Below, in pieces: positions 34,107 through 43,214 of a DNA stretch of 64,000 nt. The stretch is taken from positions 1 to 64,000 of the forward strand of contig CAKOHV010000001.1 of NCBI GenBank assembly GCA_934086145.1, written 5' to 3'. Numbering within the stretch: position 1 is the stretch's first letter; every line of letters begins with the position of its first letter. The DNA is from an uncultured Bacilli bacterium (lineage in GTDB: Bacteria; Bacillota_I; Bacilli_A; RF39; UBA660). The translations under genes were made by a program, and so were the position numbers. Under the pieces are notes generated by a model that was not told where the DNA came from, made no database searches, and saw nothing but the letters and a program-made list of their open reading frames with translations.

Positions 34107-35627
34107 ATGAAACAAAAGAAAAATGAAAAAAAGAAACGTTCTAAGAAGAAAAAAGAGCCCACCAAACTCAATTGGTCTTTACTTATCTTAAGCTTAGTTG
34201 TTGCTATAATTATTGTTTATTATTTATCACAACCTAAAGTAAATAATACCGAAAGTCCTAATAAAGTATATGAGGGAGCCGTTCTAAAAGCTAACCATAG
34301 TGCCATCATGCTTGATGAACTAGCTGGGGATACTAATATTGTTATCTCGCCGATAAATGTTATTAATCCTTTAATTGCTTTTTCTAAAGTAAGCGACAAT
34401 AATACTAAAAAAGAAATAGCTAACTTCTTGCCTAAAGATATTGAAGAGAAGAGTAATGAACTTTTAAAAAAATGTCAACCAGTTACCAAAAGTGTGTCTA
34501 AAGAAGAAACTTATTATGAAAAATTGATGACTGATTTAACAACCTATACTAATTTGACCCAGAATCAGTTTAATAAACTAAGTACCGAAAATAAAAATAA
34601 TCTTCGTCTTTTAGTAAAAAAACTAACTCTTACTTATGCTTTATTAACTGACCAAACCGCCTCATCACTCGATAAGATTGATGGTATTAAACTTACTAAA
34701 GAAGATTTAAATGCTTCTTATGTCACTATCATGGCTAACATTCGTCAAATTAAGAAAGATTATGAAAATTACCAAATTAAAAACCAAGTAGTATGTTTAA
34801 ATAATATTTATTATGATAATACTAAATATACCATCCTTGATGAAAAACTTCCTACTACTTTACAAGAACAAAATTATATTAATTTAATTGGTTTACCATT
34901 TCAGGAACTTCCTTCTTTAAAAACAATTAATGAACCATTTAAACAAGTTAGTTCTAATAAAGTAAATTATCTTTTAGAAGAAGATGAATTATTTGATAGT
35001 TCCCTTCTAGCTCTTGGAACAACTTATTTTAATTACAAATGGGCTACGGCAATTGATAGTAATTTAACTACTTTAGAGGAATTCTTCTATCAAGAAGAGC
35101 AGAGTACGCCAGTAGATATGATGCATACTACTGAAGATCTTTACTTAGAAAATACTAATGCCAAAGGCTTTATCAAAAATTTTGAAGGGGACAAATATAG
35201 TTTTGTTGGCATTTTACCAAATCAATTTTCTGCCAAGGTTAGTGAATTAAATTTGGAAAATCTTTTAGCTTCGGCTAAAGCTGATACCAAAGTAGATGTT
35301 TCTTTACCTAAATTTTCTTTTGTTTCTAAAACAAGCTTAAAAAAATATTATAATCTCCATAATATTAATGATTTATTTAATGAAAACGCTAATTTAAATC
35401 CTTTATCAGCCAATAAAGACCTTTACCTATCAGATGTCTATAATAAAAATTATATTGAAATAGGGGATAAAGGAACTGTTTCATCAACAATTGATGACAA
35501 AGAATTAAAAAGTTATACTATTGATAATCAAAATAAGCAGTTAACTTTTAATCGTCCTTTTTACTTCTTAATTATGGACAATGAAACGCAAGATATTTTA
35601 TTAATCGGTCACTTTGTTCAACCATAA
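34107..35627 (+). CDS. Membrane-anchored serpin
   Basis: The protein has 506 residues. A Lys-rich N terminus and one helix (about 23-42) anchor it outside the cell. The rest reads as a serpin: NIVISPINVINPLIAFSKV (helix B start), ALGTTYFNYKWATAID (strand), VDVSLPKFSF, IEIGDKGT (reactive-loop hinge entry, ending at residue 457) and FNRPFYFLIMD...ILLIGHF at the end. The reactive loop (about 458-480) has normal length, but the hinge reads VSSTIDD rather than small residues only, so inhibitory loop insertion is uncertain. About 60-70 extra residues are inserted near 120-210. It may shield the cell from host or bacterial serine proteases. Confidence 0.82.
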   Translation: MKQKKNEKKKRSKKKKEPTKLNWSLLILSLVVAIIIVYYLSQPKVNNTESPNKVYEGAVLKANHSAIMLDELAGDTNIVISPINVINPLIAFSKVSDNNTKKEIANFLPKDIEEKSNELLKKCQPVTKSVSKEETYYEKLMTDLTTYTNLTQNQFNKLSTENKNNLRLLVKKLTLTYALLTDQTASSLDKIDGIKLTKEDLNASYVTIMANIRQIKKDYENYQIKNQVVCLNNIYYDNTKYTILDEKLPTTLQEQNYINLIGLPFQELPSLKTINEPFKQVSSNKVNYLLEEDELFDSSLLALGTTYFNYKWATAIDSNLTTLEEFFYQEEQSTPVDMMHTTEDLYLENTNAKGFIKNFEGDKYSFVGILPNQFSAKVSELNLENLLASAKADTKVDVSLPKFSFVSKTSLKKYYNLHNINDLFNENANLNPLSANKDLYLSDVYNKNYIEIGDKGTVSSTIDDKELKSYTIDNQNKQLTFNRPFYFLIMDNETQDILLIGHFVQP

Positions 35628-35657
35628 AAAAATAATTCCTACCGCGGAATTATTTTT
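35628..35657. terminator. Bidirectional terminator
   Basis: AAAAATAATTCC and GGAATTATTTTT pair around TACCGC, between the serpin gene and the convergent small gene on the minus strand. Confidence 0.85.
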
Positions 35658-35883
35658 CTTTTAAGTAATTAATTATTGTATCTAAATCATCGTCAGTTAT
35701 CTGATCTCTGTAATTTTCTGGGTAGTCTCCATTATCAATTTTCCCTATGATATTATCATACTTATTTAAAGTCTCATTGCTATTAATCATGTTTAAGTAT
35801 GACTTGTTATCCAACTTGTGTAATAAAGAACTTAAATGATTTTCGATAAATAAAAATTTTTCCTTTCTATCTTTCATTTTCAC
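35650..35883 (-). CDS. Small acidic orphan protein
   Basis: The protein has 77 residues. The GTG at 35883 is 7 bases after GAGG and fits better than the ATG two codons on. It is soluble and helical, with an acidic C-terminal half (NYRDQITDDDLDTIINYLKEK). Its last codons lie in the shared terminator. I recognise no family. Confidence 0.5.
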   Translation of the reverse strand: MKMKDRKEKFLFIENHLSSLLHKLDNKSYLNMINSNETLNKYDNIIGKIDNGDYPENYRDQITDDDLDTIINYLKEK

Positions 35884-36023
35884 ATCTTAACCTCATAAAG
35901 ATTATAACATAGAATGAATGATTTACAAGCGGTTCGACAAAAAAAGACAAACTTTAATCCTTTTTTATTTTCCCATATCTTTTTAATAAGTAAATATGTT
36001 ATACTATATAATAGGTGAATAAT

Positions 36024-37592
36024 ATGAATAATACAAGTAGTAGTAATAGTATTTTAAAACTTTACACTTTAGTAAATACTAATAAATCTCTTGACTTACT
36101 AAATATCTATTTAGAAAAGATAGCTAATAGTCAAAGTAGTAAGTTAAAGTATATTATTGATTTTGAAGCGACTAATTTGGATATTCTTTTTACTACTTTA
36201 AAATTTTTAAATACCACTTCTAAGATAACTTATAAAGAATATGAAAAGCTTGATGAAAAAGAAATTACTTTTTACTTAGATAAGATGCATGGTCTTAAAT
36301 ATTTTCAGACTCAAAATAAAAGTATTAAGACAAATCTCGATCTTTTAAACTATTTAATTGATGCTATAACTCATGGGGCCTATGTCTGTAATTTAAATAG
36401 TACAATTCGTTTAAATGATGAGGTAATCGTGGATGCCGAATGGCTCATTTCTTTCCTTAATTTCTTAATATCATCTTTGATGCTTCTTGAATATGTAAGT
36501 CCTGATCGTCATAAATTTACTCTAAAAACGTTAGAATTTCCAAGTAAACCTGACATCACCAATAATCTTCGCACTTTCTTAAAAAATACCAAGATTTATG
36601 AATATAACGTTATAAAAAAAGATAATAAAGAATTAACATATCAAGAAATTGTCCTTCTATATAATAAATTAACTAAAATAAATAACTATAATTTTAAAGC
36701 TTTAAAAGAATTAAATAGTGAATTTACTAAAGACCATTATACTTTATCTGTAACTAAAGCTAATTTAAATTTAAATGCTAAAACAAAAAAGACTATTGAT
36801 AATTTGTATAATGAAGCTAATGAGATAAATGATACAATCAAAGAATTTATTAAAGATAGTCTGCTTATTCATAATCGTCAATCTAAAAAGGTTAAGACTG
36901 ACTTAATTGATATCTATGAAATCTTACGTAGTTTAGCTTATGCTTATAAAAATCATTATTCTTTAAAAGAATGTCGTAAATTATTTGATCTTAATAAAAT
37001 AAAACCAAATTTACAACTAGCTTTAAATATTGCGCGTTTTTACATAAATTATCTTTACGACGAAAAAAACTTAAAAACACATTACTATTATGAGCAACTC
37101 TCTTTAGATGGAATCAAACCATCAGTTATTGATTATGAAACCGATGAATACAAAACAATTCTTGTCAAGCTCTCAAACTTAAATAAAAAAATCATTTTAA
37201 CTAATCGTAAAATTAATAAATATCTTGATTTAGGTCGTAATATTACCCATGATAATGAAACTACTACTACCGAAAATAATAAAAAAGTAGGGGTGTTATG
37301 CCAAGAACTTGAACATTTGGTAAGTGATGCTAATAATTTACGTGAAGAGTTAAATACCATTAAAGATGAAAATAACCATCATAGTAATATCAATCTTACT
37401 AAAGTAAATTACTTAAAAGAAGCTCTTAACACTAATAATCTAATTCTTAAAGATGATTTAGTTATAATAAATATTTATAGTCAAAAGGATTATCATCGTA
37501 TGTTCCGCTTGGAAATCTCCCCAAGTACTTTAACTAACATTTTATTTTCAGCCGAAAATTTAAATATTCGTACTAAATTTTACAGCCTATAA
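36024..37592 (+). CDS. Large orphan cytoplasmic protein
   Basis: The protein has 522 residues. ATG 36024 follows AGGTGA; the GTG at 36015 is part of that site. It has no signal peptide or membrane helix, is rich in Leu, Asn and Lys, and is predicted largely helical. Around residues 100-150 an LIDAITHGAYVCNLNSTIRLNDEV stretch recalls the His-Gly-x-Tyr of HEPN-type helices, but the rest does not support that. A coiled coil lies near 405-450. I recognise no family. Confidence 0.5.
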   Translation: MNNTSSSNSILKLYTLVNTNKSLDLLNIYLEKIANSQSSKLKYIIDFEATNLDILFTTLKFLNTTSKITYKEYEKLDEKEITFYLDKMHGLKYFQTQNKSIKTNLDLLNYLIDAITHGAYVCNLNSTIRLNDEVIVDAEWLISFLNFLISSLMLLEYVSPDRHKFTLKTLEFPSKPDITNNLRTFLKNTKIYEYNVIKKDNKELTYQEIVLLYNKLTKINNYNFKALKELNSEFTKDHYTLSVTKANLNLNAKTKKTIDNLYNEANEINDTIKEFIKDSLLIHNRQSKKVKTDLIDIYEILRSLAYAYKNHYSLKECRKLFDLNKIKPNLQLALNIARFYINYLYDEKNLKTHYYYEQLSLDGIKPSVIDYETDEYKTILVKLSNLNKKIILTNRKINKYLDLGRNITHDNETTTTENNKKVGVLCQELEHLVSDANNLREELNTIKDENNHHSNINLTKVNYLKEALNTNNLILKDDLVIINIYSQKDYHRMFRLEISPSTLTNILFSAENLNIRTKFYSL

Positions 37593-37625
37593 AAAGTCAA
37601 GACTTACTTATCTTGGCTTTTTTTC
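37591..37625. terminator. Bidirectional terminator
   Basis: AAAAAGTCAAGA pairs with TCTTGGCTTTTT (two G-U pairs) between convergent genes ending at 37592 and 37597. Confidence 0.8.
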
Positions 37626-38532
37626 TAATTATAAATAAACTAATTAAGAATAATAAGACTAACCCAACTAGGCCATATGGCTTACGCTTAACTAAAGTTT
37701 TTTCATCTTCTATTTTTTCATCAGGTTGTTCTAAGACTAACTCTGTTGGCTTATCATCAAGTTTTTCCAAATAAAATGACACATAATTATCATAGCCATT
37801 AAAACCTAATAAAATCATATCATCCATAAAGGCGACATCTTCTAATTCTCCAGCTTCTTTAGCTATTTTTAATTCATCTAACTTATTCCCTTTTAAATTA
37901 TAAACATAGATGGTGCTAGTTCCGTCGCCGCCCATTCGAATCCACGACCAAGTTGCATAGTAAATCTTATCTTGCCAATAGGCCCATCCTTGCCTTGCTA
38001 TATTCGAAGAAACATTTAAACCTATAATAAAAGGCTTTTGACTAACTAATTTTAAATCACTATCTAAGATATAACCCGTTGTAAAATTACGAGCTACAAA
38101 GTAGTCTTTATCTTCTACGTAAGTCAAACTACGGAGTGTAATATCACTTTCGATTGTCTTAAGATATTTTAAAGAAGTTGCTTCAAACAAATGCACATCT
38201 TTATTACCATTATCAATAACATAAAGTAAATTATTCTCATTATTATAAGTAATATCATTAGCATGACCTAAACTACCACCATAAATAGACTTTATTTCTG
38301 TAAAATTTTCTTTATCATATACTTTTATAATAGATTCATTCTCATCATCACTAATTAAGATAGCTACTAAGTACTTATCAGTGACCGTAAAACCTTGTAA
38401 ATCAAAGTCTTTATATTTATCAAAATGAATAATTTCATTAGTTAAAGTAATTTCTTGTGCAAAAACTATCTTACTTATAAAAAATAGTCCAATTATTCCT
38501 AGATATAATAAATAATGTCTATCTTTTTTCAT
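37597..38532 (-). CDS. Secreted propeller-like protein with C-terminal membrane anchor
   Basis: The protein has 311 residues. A signal peptide (MKKDRHYLLYLGIIGLFFIS..FAQ, cut near residue 25) is followed by beta-rich repeats such as GHANDITYNNENNLLYVID and ITLRSLTYVEDKDYFVA, as in NHL or WD-like propellers. Near the C terminus GLVGLVLLFLISLFIIRKKAK forms a helix with basic stop-transfer residues but no LPXTG motif, so it is not a sortase substrate. Asp/Glu-rich sequence separates propeller and anchor. GGTGAG precedes the ATG. The ligand is unknown. Confidence 0.65.
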   Translation of the reverse strand: MKKDRHYLLYLGIIGLFFISKIVFAQEITLTNEIIHFDKYKDFDLQGFTVTDKYLVAILISDDENESIIKVYDKENFTEIKSIYGGSLGHANDITYNNENNLLYVIDNGNKDVHLFEATSLKYLKTIESDITLRSLTYVEDKDYFVARNFTTGYILDSDLKLVSQKPFIIGLNVSSNIARQGWAYWQDKIYYATWSWIRMGGDGTSTIYVYNLKGNKLDELKIAKEAGELEDVAFMDDMILLGFNGYDNYVSFYLEKLDDKPTELVLEQPDEKIEDEKTLVKRKPYGLVGLVLLFLISLFIIRKKAKISKS

Positions 38533-38596
38533 TATCTCACCATTTTTATTATAAAATACAAAACTTTAATAAGCTATATAAATTTAAAAAATTCCG

Positions 38597-38605
38597 TGTT
38601 ATAAT
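38597..38605 (+). promoter_or_regulatory. Extended -10 promoter
   Basis: TGTTATAAT, 22 bases before the GTG start of the next gene. Confidence 0.6.
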
Positions 38606-38626
38606 CTAAAATAGAGGTGAGGCGTC

Positions 38627-39586
38627 GTGAATCATAGTGAAGATAATTTTATGCGTTTAGAGAAAAAAGCCACTAATAAAGTGGGCTTAACTATTCTATT
38701 CATTGTTGTCCTTTTATTATTAGGAGTAGGGGGATATTTTGTTTATAAGAATAAAGATAATATAAGTTTTGATTTTACTGTTCCATGGAAATCTAAAAAA
38801 GATGATCAAAAAGACGATGAAACTCCTAATTCTTCTAAGACAGACGAACAAACCAAATTAAGTCGTCAAAAAGTTACTATTTCTAGTAAAAAAATATATG
38901 AACGAAACCATTTAACGGTAAATCCGGTTAGTATAACTTATGATGAAAAAAATGGTTATACTGTTAAAATATCAGCCTTATATGATAGTTATAATAATTT
39001 AAATATTGATATTAGTCATATAACCGTTGATGGGTACCAATTAGATACTAATATTAATCGTTTATCGTTATCTCCGCGAGTTAGTCAAGAAATAACCATA
39101 AATGTCCCAATTTCCTTCTTAGATTTATATAACCTTGAAGCGATAAGTCAAGTTATCTTATATGGTAAAGTCGAACAAATTAACCAAAATAATAATAATT
39201 TAAAACTTATTGTATCTTCTGATAAAACATCTGAAAGTACGACTGCTCTTGAAGACTTAGAACCAATTAGTACTAATAATGATGTTAAAATCTATTTTTA
39301 TAAACTAACGACTAATCAAGATAATAATCTTCTTCAACTTTTAATTGCTAATGAAAATGATAGTACTAATTATGATTTAAAAATTAATCAGCTTAAAATA
39401 AATAATACTAAGTATGAGGACATTTCTTTTAGCGAATCTATTAATTATAATAGTAAGAAATTAGTTACACTTACGATACCAACTAAAAAATTTCGTAAAA
39501 TTGAGGACTTTGATGTTTCTTTCTTTGTAATAAATAAAGATAATCTTTACTTAACTAAATCTTCTAATATCAAAATAAAAAAATGA
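38627..39586 (+). CDS. Membrane-anchored extracytoplasmic protein
   Basis: The protein has 319 residues. GTG 38627 is chosen, 4 bases after GAGGTGAGG; the first in-frame ATG is 24 bases further. One helix (about residues 18-42) and an Asp/Lys-rich linker lead to two beta-rich outside domains (about 85-190 and 210-319) with similar strand patterns (YTVKISALYDSYNNLNIDISHI against LLQLLIANENDSTNYDLKINQL). They may be repeats of one Ig-like fold. I recognise no family. Confidence 0.55.
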   Translation: MNHSEDNFMRLEKKATNKVGLTILFIVVLLLLGVGGYFVYKNKDNISFDFTVPWKSKKDDQKDDETPNSSKTDEQTKLSRQKVTISSKKIYERNHLTVNPVSITYDEKNGYTVKISALYDSYNNLNIDISHITVDGYQLDTNINRLSLSPRVSQEITINVPISFLDLYNLEAISQVILYGKVEQINQNNNNLKLIVSSDKTSESTTALEDLEPISTNNDVKIYFYKLTTNQDNNLLQLLIANENDSTNYDLKINQLKINNTKYEDISFSESINYNSKKLVTLTIPTKKFRKIEDFDVSFFVINKDNLYLTKSSNIKIKK

Positions 39587-39605
39587 GTTGCTAACTCATT
39601 TTTTT
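39577..39605. terminator. Bidirectional terminator
   Basis: AAAAAAATGAGTT-GCT-AACTCATTTTTTT, perfect arms, between the convergent genes ending at 39586 and 39591. Confidence 0.88.
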
Positions 39606-40100
39606 AACTTTGCTTACATCTTTTAAATTACGACGATAAATATAGACTACTTTATCATTAACTTTTCTTTGCTCTTGAAAAACGAAACCATTTCTTAAAA
39701 CTAATTGTTGTGATGCGACATTGTCGGCATAAATTGTTGTTTGAAGTGAATTGATTAAATTAGATCTTTCCTTTAAATCATTAATAACTTTTTGGAATAA
39801 GAAATTGCCCATTCCACAACGACGATATTGTGGATCAATAATGATACTGGTATCAAATGTTAAGCCCTCATTTTCATCCTTGGTAAAATTAATCATCATT
39901 AAACCAATTAATTTATCGGCTAGGAAAAGTCCATAGGTAAAAGAAGAAAATCTAAAGTCTTCTAAATCCCAAATAATATCTTCGTCAATAGAGTCATCTA
40001 GTAACCAACTTCCTTTATCATCAAAGGCAATTGCTTCTTCTAAGTATTCCACATAATTTTCGTCTGCATTTAAAAAACGCACATTTACATCTTTTTTCAT
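39591..40100 (-). CDS. GNAT-family N-acetyltransferase
   Basis: The protein has 169 residues. The acetyl-CoA binding segment IIIDPQYRRCGMGNFLF matches the R/Q-x-x-G-x-G/A loop of GNAT enzymes, followed by a helix and the typical late IYADNVASQQLVLRNGFVFQ (Asn and aromatic residues of motif B). The substrate is unknown. AGGTGGGGG stands before the ATG. It is monocistronic with a shared terminator. Confidence 0.88.
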   Translation of the reverse strand: MKKDVNVRFLNADENYVEYLEEAIAFDDKGSWLLDDSIDEDIIWDLEDFRFSSFTYGLFLADKLIGLMMINFTKDENEGLTFDTSIIIDPQYRRCGMGNFLFQKVINDLKERSNLINSLQTTIYADNVASQQLVLRNGFVFQEQRKVNDKVVYIYRRNLKDVSKVKKMS

Positions 40101-40211
40101 AAACCCCCACCTGATGGCGCTTATTATACTATATAATGGCGAAAAGGGAAAGTAAATACTTGTTAATATTAAAAAAAAATGCTATTCTAAGTCATAGAAA
40201 GTTGTGATAAT

Positions 40212-40607
40212 ATGGATTGGAAAGAACTTTATGAAATGGCTATTTCAAAAAATAATCCGCAAGTCATCTCCCCATTTACATCTTCTGGTTATATAACCTG
40301 TCTTATTTATAGCACTCAAGGTAATGTTTATATTGGTTCAAATATTATTTCTACTACCGCCTTAAAGATGACAGCTGAGGAGAATGCTCTTGTTAAAATG
40401 ATTACTAATCAGGATTATACTATTAGTAAAATGCTTCTAATAAATGAAATAGGGGAGATATTACAGCCGGATGCTAAAAGTTTTTATTTTCTTTTAGACT
40501 TTATTGACAATAATTCTGAACTTTTAACATCAGTTGATTATGAAACTAAAAAAGTTAGTAGTCTACTTCCTGAATGGTGGGGAACTTTCCGTATCGATCG
40601 CGCCTAA
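40212..40607 (+). CDS. Cytidine deaminase-like protein without zinc ligands
   Basis: The protein has 131 residues, the length of small cytidine deaminases. The order of features is the same: GNVYIGSNIISTTALKMTAEENAL aligns with 'G.v.tG.Nien....cAERnAi' and LQPDAKSFYFLLDF with 'PCG.CRq.l.ef'. However, Thr54 replaces the first zinc ligand and Asp87 and Ser90 replace the two Cys of PCGxC, although the catalytic-type Glu56 remains. The end, SSLLPEWWGTF, is also typical. It cannot bind zinc normally, so it is likely a non-catalytic binding protein. Confidence 0.62.
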   Translation: MDWKELYEMAISKNNPQVISPFTSSGYITCLIYSTQGNVYIGSNIISTTALKMTAEENALVKMITNQDYTISKMLLINEIGEILQPDAKSFYFLLDFIDNNSELLTSVDYETKKVSSLLPEWWGTFRIDRA

Positions 40608-40700
40608 AAAGAAAAAGCAACCAACATTTGCTTAAAAACAACTGAAAAATGGTAGTTCGCAACCAGGTTGATAAGCTAAGATTTTAGCGAGGTGAGAAAA

Positions 40701-42257
40701 ATGAAGTTTAGTGAAAAACTACAAACTTTACGAAAAGAAAATAAAATGAGCCAAGAGCAATTGGCCGATTTGATGGATGTCTCAAGACAAGCCGTCTCTA
40801 AATGGGAATCAGGTTCTGCATATCCCGAAATGGATAAATTACTATCACTATGCAAGATATTTAATTGCAGTTTAGATGACCTAACCAATGATGAAGTAAC
40901 AGAAATAAATGTCGAGAAAAATACTAAACCTAATATCAAAAGTATTATAGAATCTTTCTTCGCTTTTATTAAAAAAATTTATTATTTAATGACTAATATG
41001 TCCTTTTTTGAAATTATTAAAATGTTTATTGAAATGTTAATAATCTTCTTAATTTTATATGTTTGTCAAGCTGCCTTTATCTATTTTATTACAACTTTAG
41101 CATCAGGCTTTGGTAATAATGTTGCTATTTATACCATTGGTCATATCACAATGCCCATTATCAAAATAATCTTAGCTTCCTTAAGCTTAATAATCTTTTG
41201 CTATATCTTTAAAATAAGATATTTAGATCCATCTGAGGTTGTTTTAGCGCCTACTAACGAAAAGGAAAGTAATTTAAAAGAAGAAGTAAAAGAATCATCT
41301 GAAAATACTAATCTAAAAGTTATTTATAAAAATAAATATAGCTTTGTTGACTTGTTAGCCAAAATATTTACCTTATTCTTAAAATTTATTGCTTTATGTA
41401 TCATCATTCCTTTAATCTTTATTATCCTTTCTTTATGTATTGGCTTAGCTATCATTATTATAGCGTTCCTTAACAAAATCATTTCCTTTGGCTTGTTAAT
41501 CTCATGCTTTGCTTCTATAATTATGTCAATCGCCATCCTAAAACTTTTAATTTATTTTGTTTTTAATAATAAAATCAATTTTAAAGTAAACTTTATTGTC
41601 TTTGTTACTTCTTTATGTACGCTTGGCCTTGGCCTTGGTCTTACTAGTTATGAAGTAACTAAGTATCAATATCTTGATGAATTACCTAAAGAATTTAGTC
41701 AAACAAGTACCCAAGTTAAAACCTTTAAATATGAAGATGGTATGTATTTTTCTCAAATGCTTTATTATCATAGTTATGACTTAAATAATCATAATATTAC
41801 TTATCAAAACGATGATAGCTTGCAAGATAATATCCAAATTACGATAACTAAAAATGATGCTTATAATCTCGAAATAACTAACAATAACAACCATTTAAGT
41901 ATTCACTACTATGAAAATATTGATATAAAAAAATACTTTGATAGTTTTATTAATAATTTAAAAGACAAAAAAATATATAATTATTCTATTGTTCCTAAAT
42001 ACACTATTACTATAAGTGGTAGTACTAAAAATCTTCAAGCAATGCAAAAAAAGGCTCAGGAAGAACAAAAGCAAGAACATGATGAAGAATTAGCCCGTCT
42101 TGAGACTACCTATGAAGAACAACTTAATAAGTATGAAGAAAATATTGATGAATTAAATAAGCAAATTGAAAAATTAAATAATGAAAATCAGACCCTTCAA
42201 GAAGAGGTCACAGAATATAAAGATAAATTATCTTCTTTAAAAGAAACCCTTAACTAG
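40701..42257 (+). CDS. XRE regulator fused to a membrane domain and coiled coil
   Basis: The protein has 518 residues from ATG 40701 (GCGAGGTGAG in front). Residues 3-62 form a Cro/CI-type helix-turn-helix (LRKENKMSQEQLADLMDVSRQAVSKWESG). Then come about six membrane helices in two groups (about 105-165 and 220-310), a soluble part of roughly 120 residues, and a C-terminal coiled coil of 65 residues (LNKQIEKLNNENQTLQEEV). A membrane-tethered DNA-binding protein with a coiled-coil tail is unusual. It may sense an envelope signal. The gene is monocistronic with a very strong terminator. Confidence 0.72.
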   Translation: MKFSEKLQTLRKENKMSQEQLADLMDVSRQAVSKWESGSAYPEMDKLLSLCKIFNCSLDDLTNDEVTEINVEKNTKPNIKSIIESFFAFIKKIYYLMTNMSFFEIIKMFIEMLIIFLILYVCQAAFIYFITTLASGFGNNVAIYTIGHITMPIIKIILASLSLIIFCYIFKIRYLDPSEVVLAPTNEKESNLKEEVKESSENTNLKVIYKNKYSFVDLLAKIFTLFLKFIALCIIIPLIFIILSLCIGLAIIIIAFLNKIISFGLLISCFASIIMSIAILKLLIYFVFNNKINFKVNFIVFVTSLCTLGLGLGLTSYEVTKYQYLDELPKEFSQTSTQVKTFKYEDGMYFSQMLYYHSYDLNNHNITYQNDDSLQDNIQITITKNDAYNLEITNNNNHLSIHYYENIDIKKYFDSFINNLKDKKIYNYSIVPKYTITISGSTKNLQAMQKKAQEEQKQEHDEELARLETTYEEQLNKYEENIDELNKQIEKLNNENQTLQEEVTEYKDKLSSLKETLN

Positions 42258-42260
42258 AAA

Positions 42261-42299
42261 AAAGATGTTTACAGCATTTTGTGTAAACATCTTTTTTTG
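42261..42299 (+). terminator. Terminator
   Basis: Arms of 13 bases (AAGATGTTTACA with its complement) enclose a short loop, followed by seven T's. Confidence 0.9.
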
Positions 42300-42356
42300 T
42301 TGACATCTTTTGACTGTAAATGTTATATAATGTAATCATAGAGGAGGAGTGATTAT

Positions 42357-43082
42357 ATGAAACCTCAAAAAGAGCCGATTCATATGAATGCTAAAAAAGA
42401 AGATATTGCTGACGTAGTATTGCTACCAGGAGATCCTCTTAGAGCTAAATACATTGCTGAAAACTTTTTACAAGATGCCAAAGAAGTAACTAACGTTCGT
42501 AACATGTTAGGATTTACTGGTACTTACAAGGGCAAAAAAGTAACTGTAATGGGCTCTGGTATGGGCCTTCCATCCGTAGGCATATATGCTTTTGAACTTT
42601 TTTATTACTATAATGTTCAAAAAATTATTCGTATCGGAACATGTGGCGTTATAAGTCCTAAGGTTAAGATTCCCGAAATAATCTTAGCTGATAATATTTA
42701 TAGCGAATCAAATTTCGCTTATTCTTACAATAGTTTTAAAGAACATATTGTTAAACCAAACTTAGAACTTACTAATGATATTATGCGTGTTGCCGAAGAA
42801 AAGAAACTTCCTATCCATAAAGGAACATTAATGACTACTGAAGTCTTTGGTCCATATGTTGATGATGAGTGCTTACTAGCACGTGCTCCTAAAGACTTAG
42901 ATATTTTAGGAGAAGAAATGGAAGCTTTTGCCTTAGTTCATGTGGCCAATAGCTTCAATCGCCAAGCCGCTGTCATGGTTACTGCTGTTGATTCTAAATT
43001 TACAGATAAAATAGTAACTGTTGAAGAAAGACAGACATCGCTTAATGATATGATTAGTTTAGCATTAGATTCACTAATCTAA
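42357..43082 (+). CDS. deoD: Purine-nucleoside phosphorylase, DeoD type
   Basis: The protein has 241 residues. Family marks are HMNAKKEDIADVVLLPGDPLRAKYIAE near the start, GMGLPSVGIYAFEL for phosphate and ribose binding, RIGTCGVI, and EEMEAFALVHVA for the ribose. A late VTAVDSKF holds the Asp used for the purine. The hexameric DeoD enzymes split purine ribo- and deoxyribonucleosides in salvage. GAGGAGGAG precedes the ATG. It stands alone, without other deo genes. Confidence 0.95.
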   Translation: MKPQKEPIHMNAKKEDIADVVLLPGDPLRAKYIAENFLQDAKEVTNVRNMLGFTGTYKGKKVTVMGSGMGLPSVGIYAFELFYYYNVQKIIRIGTCGVISPKVKIPEIILADNIYSESNFAYSYNSFKEHIVKPNLELTNDIMRVAEEKKLPIHKGTLMTTEVFGPYVDDECLLARAPKDLDILGEEMEAFALVHVANSFNRQAAVMVTAVDSKFTDKIVTVEERQTSLNDMISLALDSLI

Positions 43083-43127
43083 AAAAAGAAAAAAGGGTAT
43101 GTGATACAGCATCAATGATGCCGTAAT

Positions 43128-43150
43128 AAAAAGAGCTCAAAGCTCTTTTT
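43128..43150 (+). terminator. Terminator of deoD
   Basis: AAAAAGAGCT-CAA-AGCTCTTTTT. The next promoter, TGTTATAAT, is at 43188-43196. Confidence 0.88.
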
Positions 43151-43214
43151 ATCTTGTTAAAAATGCTAATAATAAAAACCTTATCTGTGTTATAATAAAC
43201 GCGGTGGTCACATT

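Noticed and set aside
36300..36480. A HEPN-type toxin domain in the 522-residue orphan.
   Set aside because: Only one short His-Gly-containing stretch is similar; the R-x4-6-H motif is not present.
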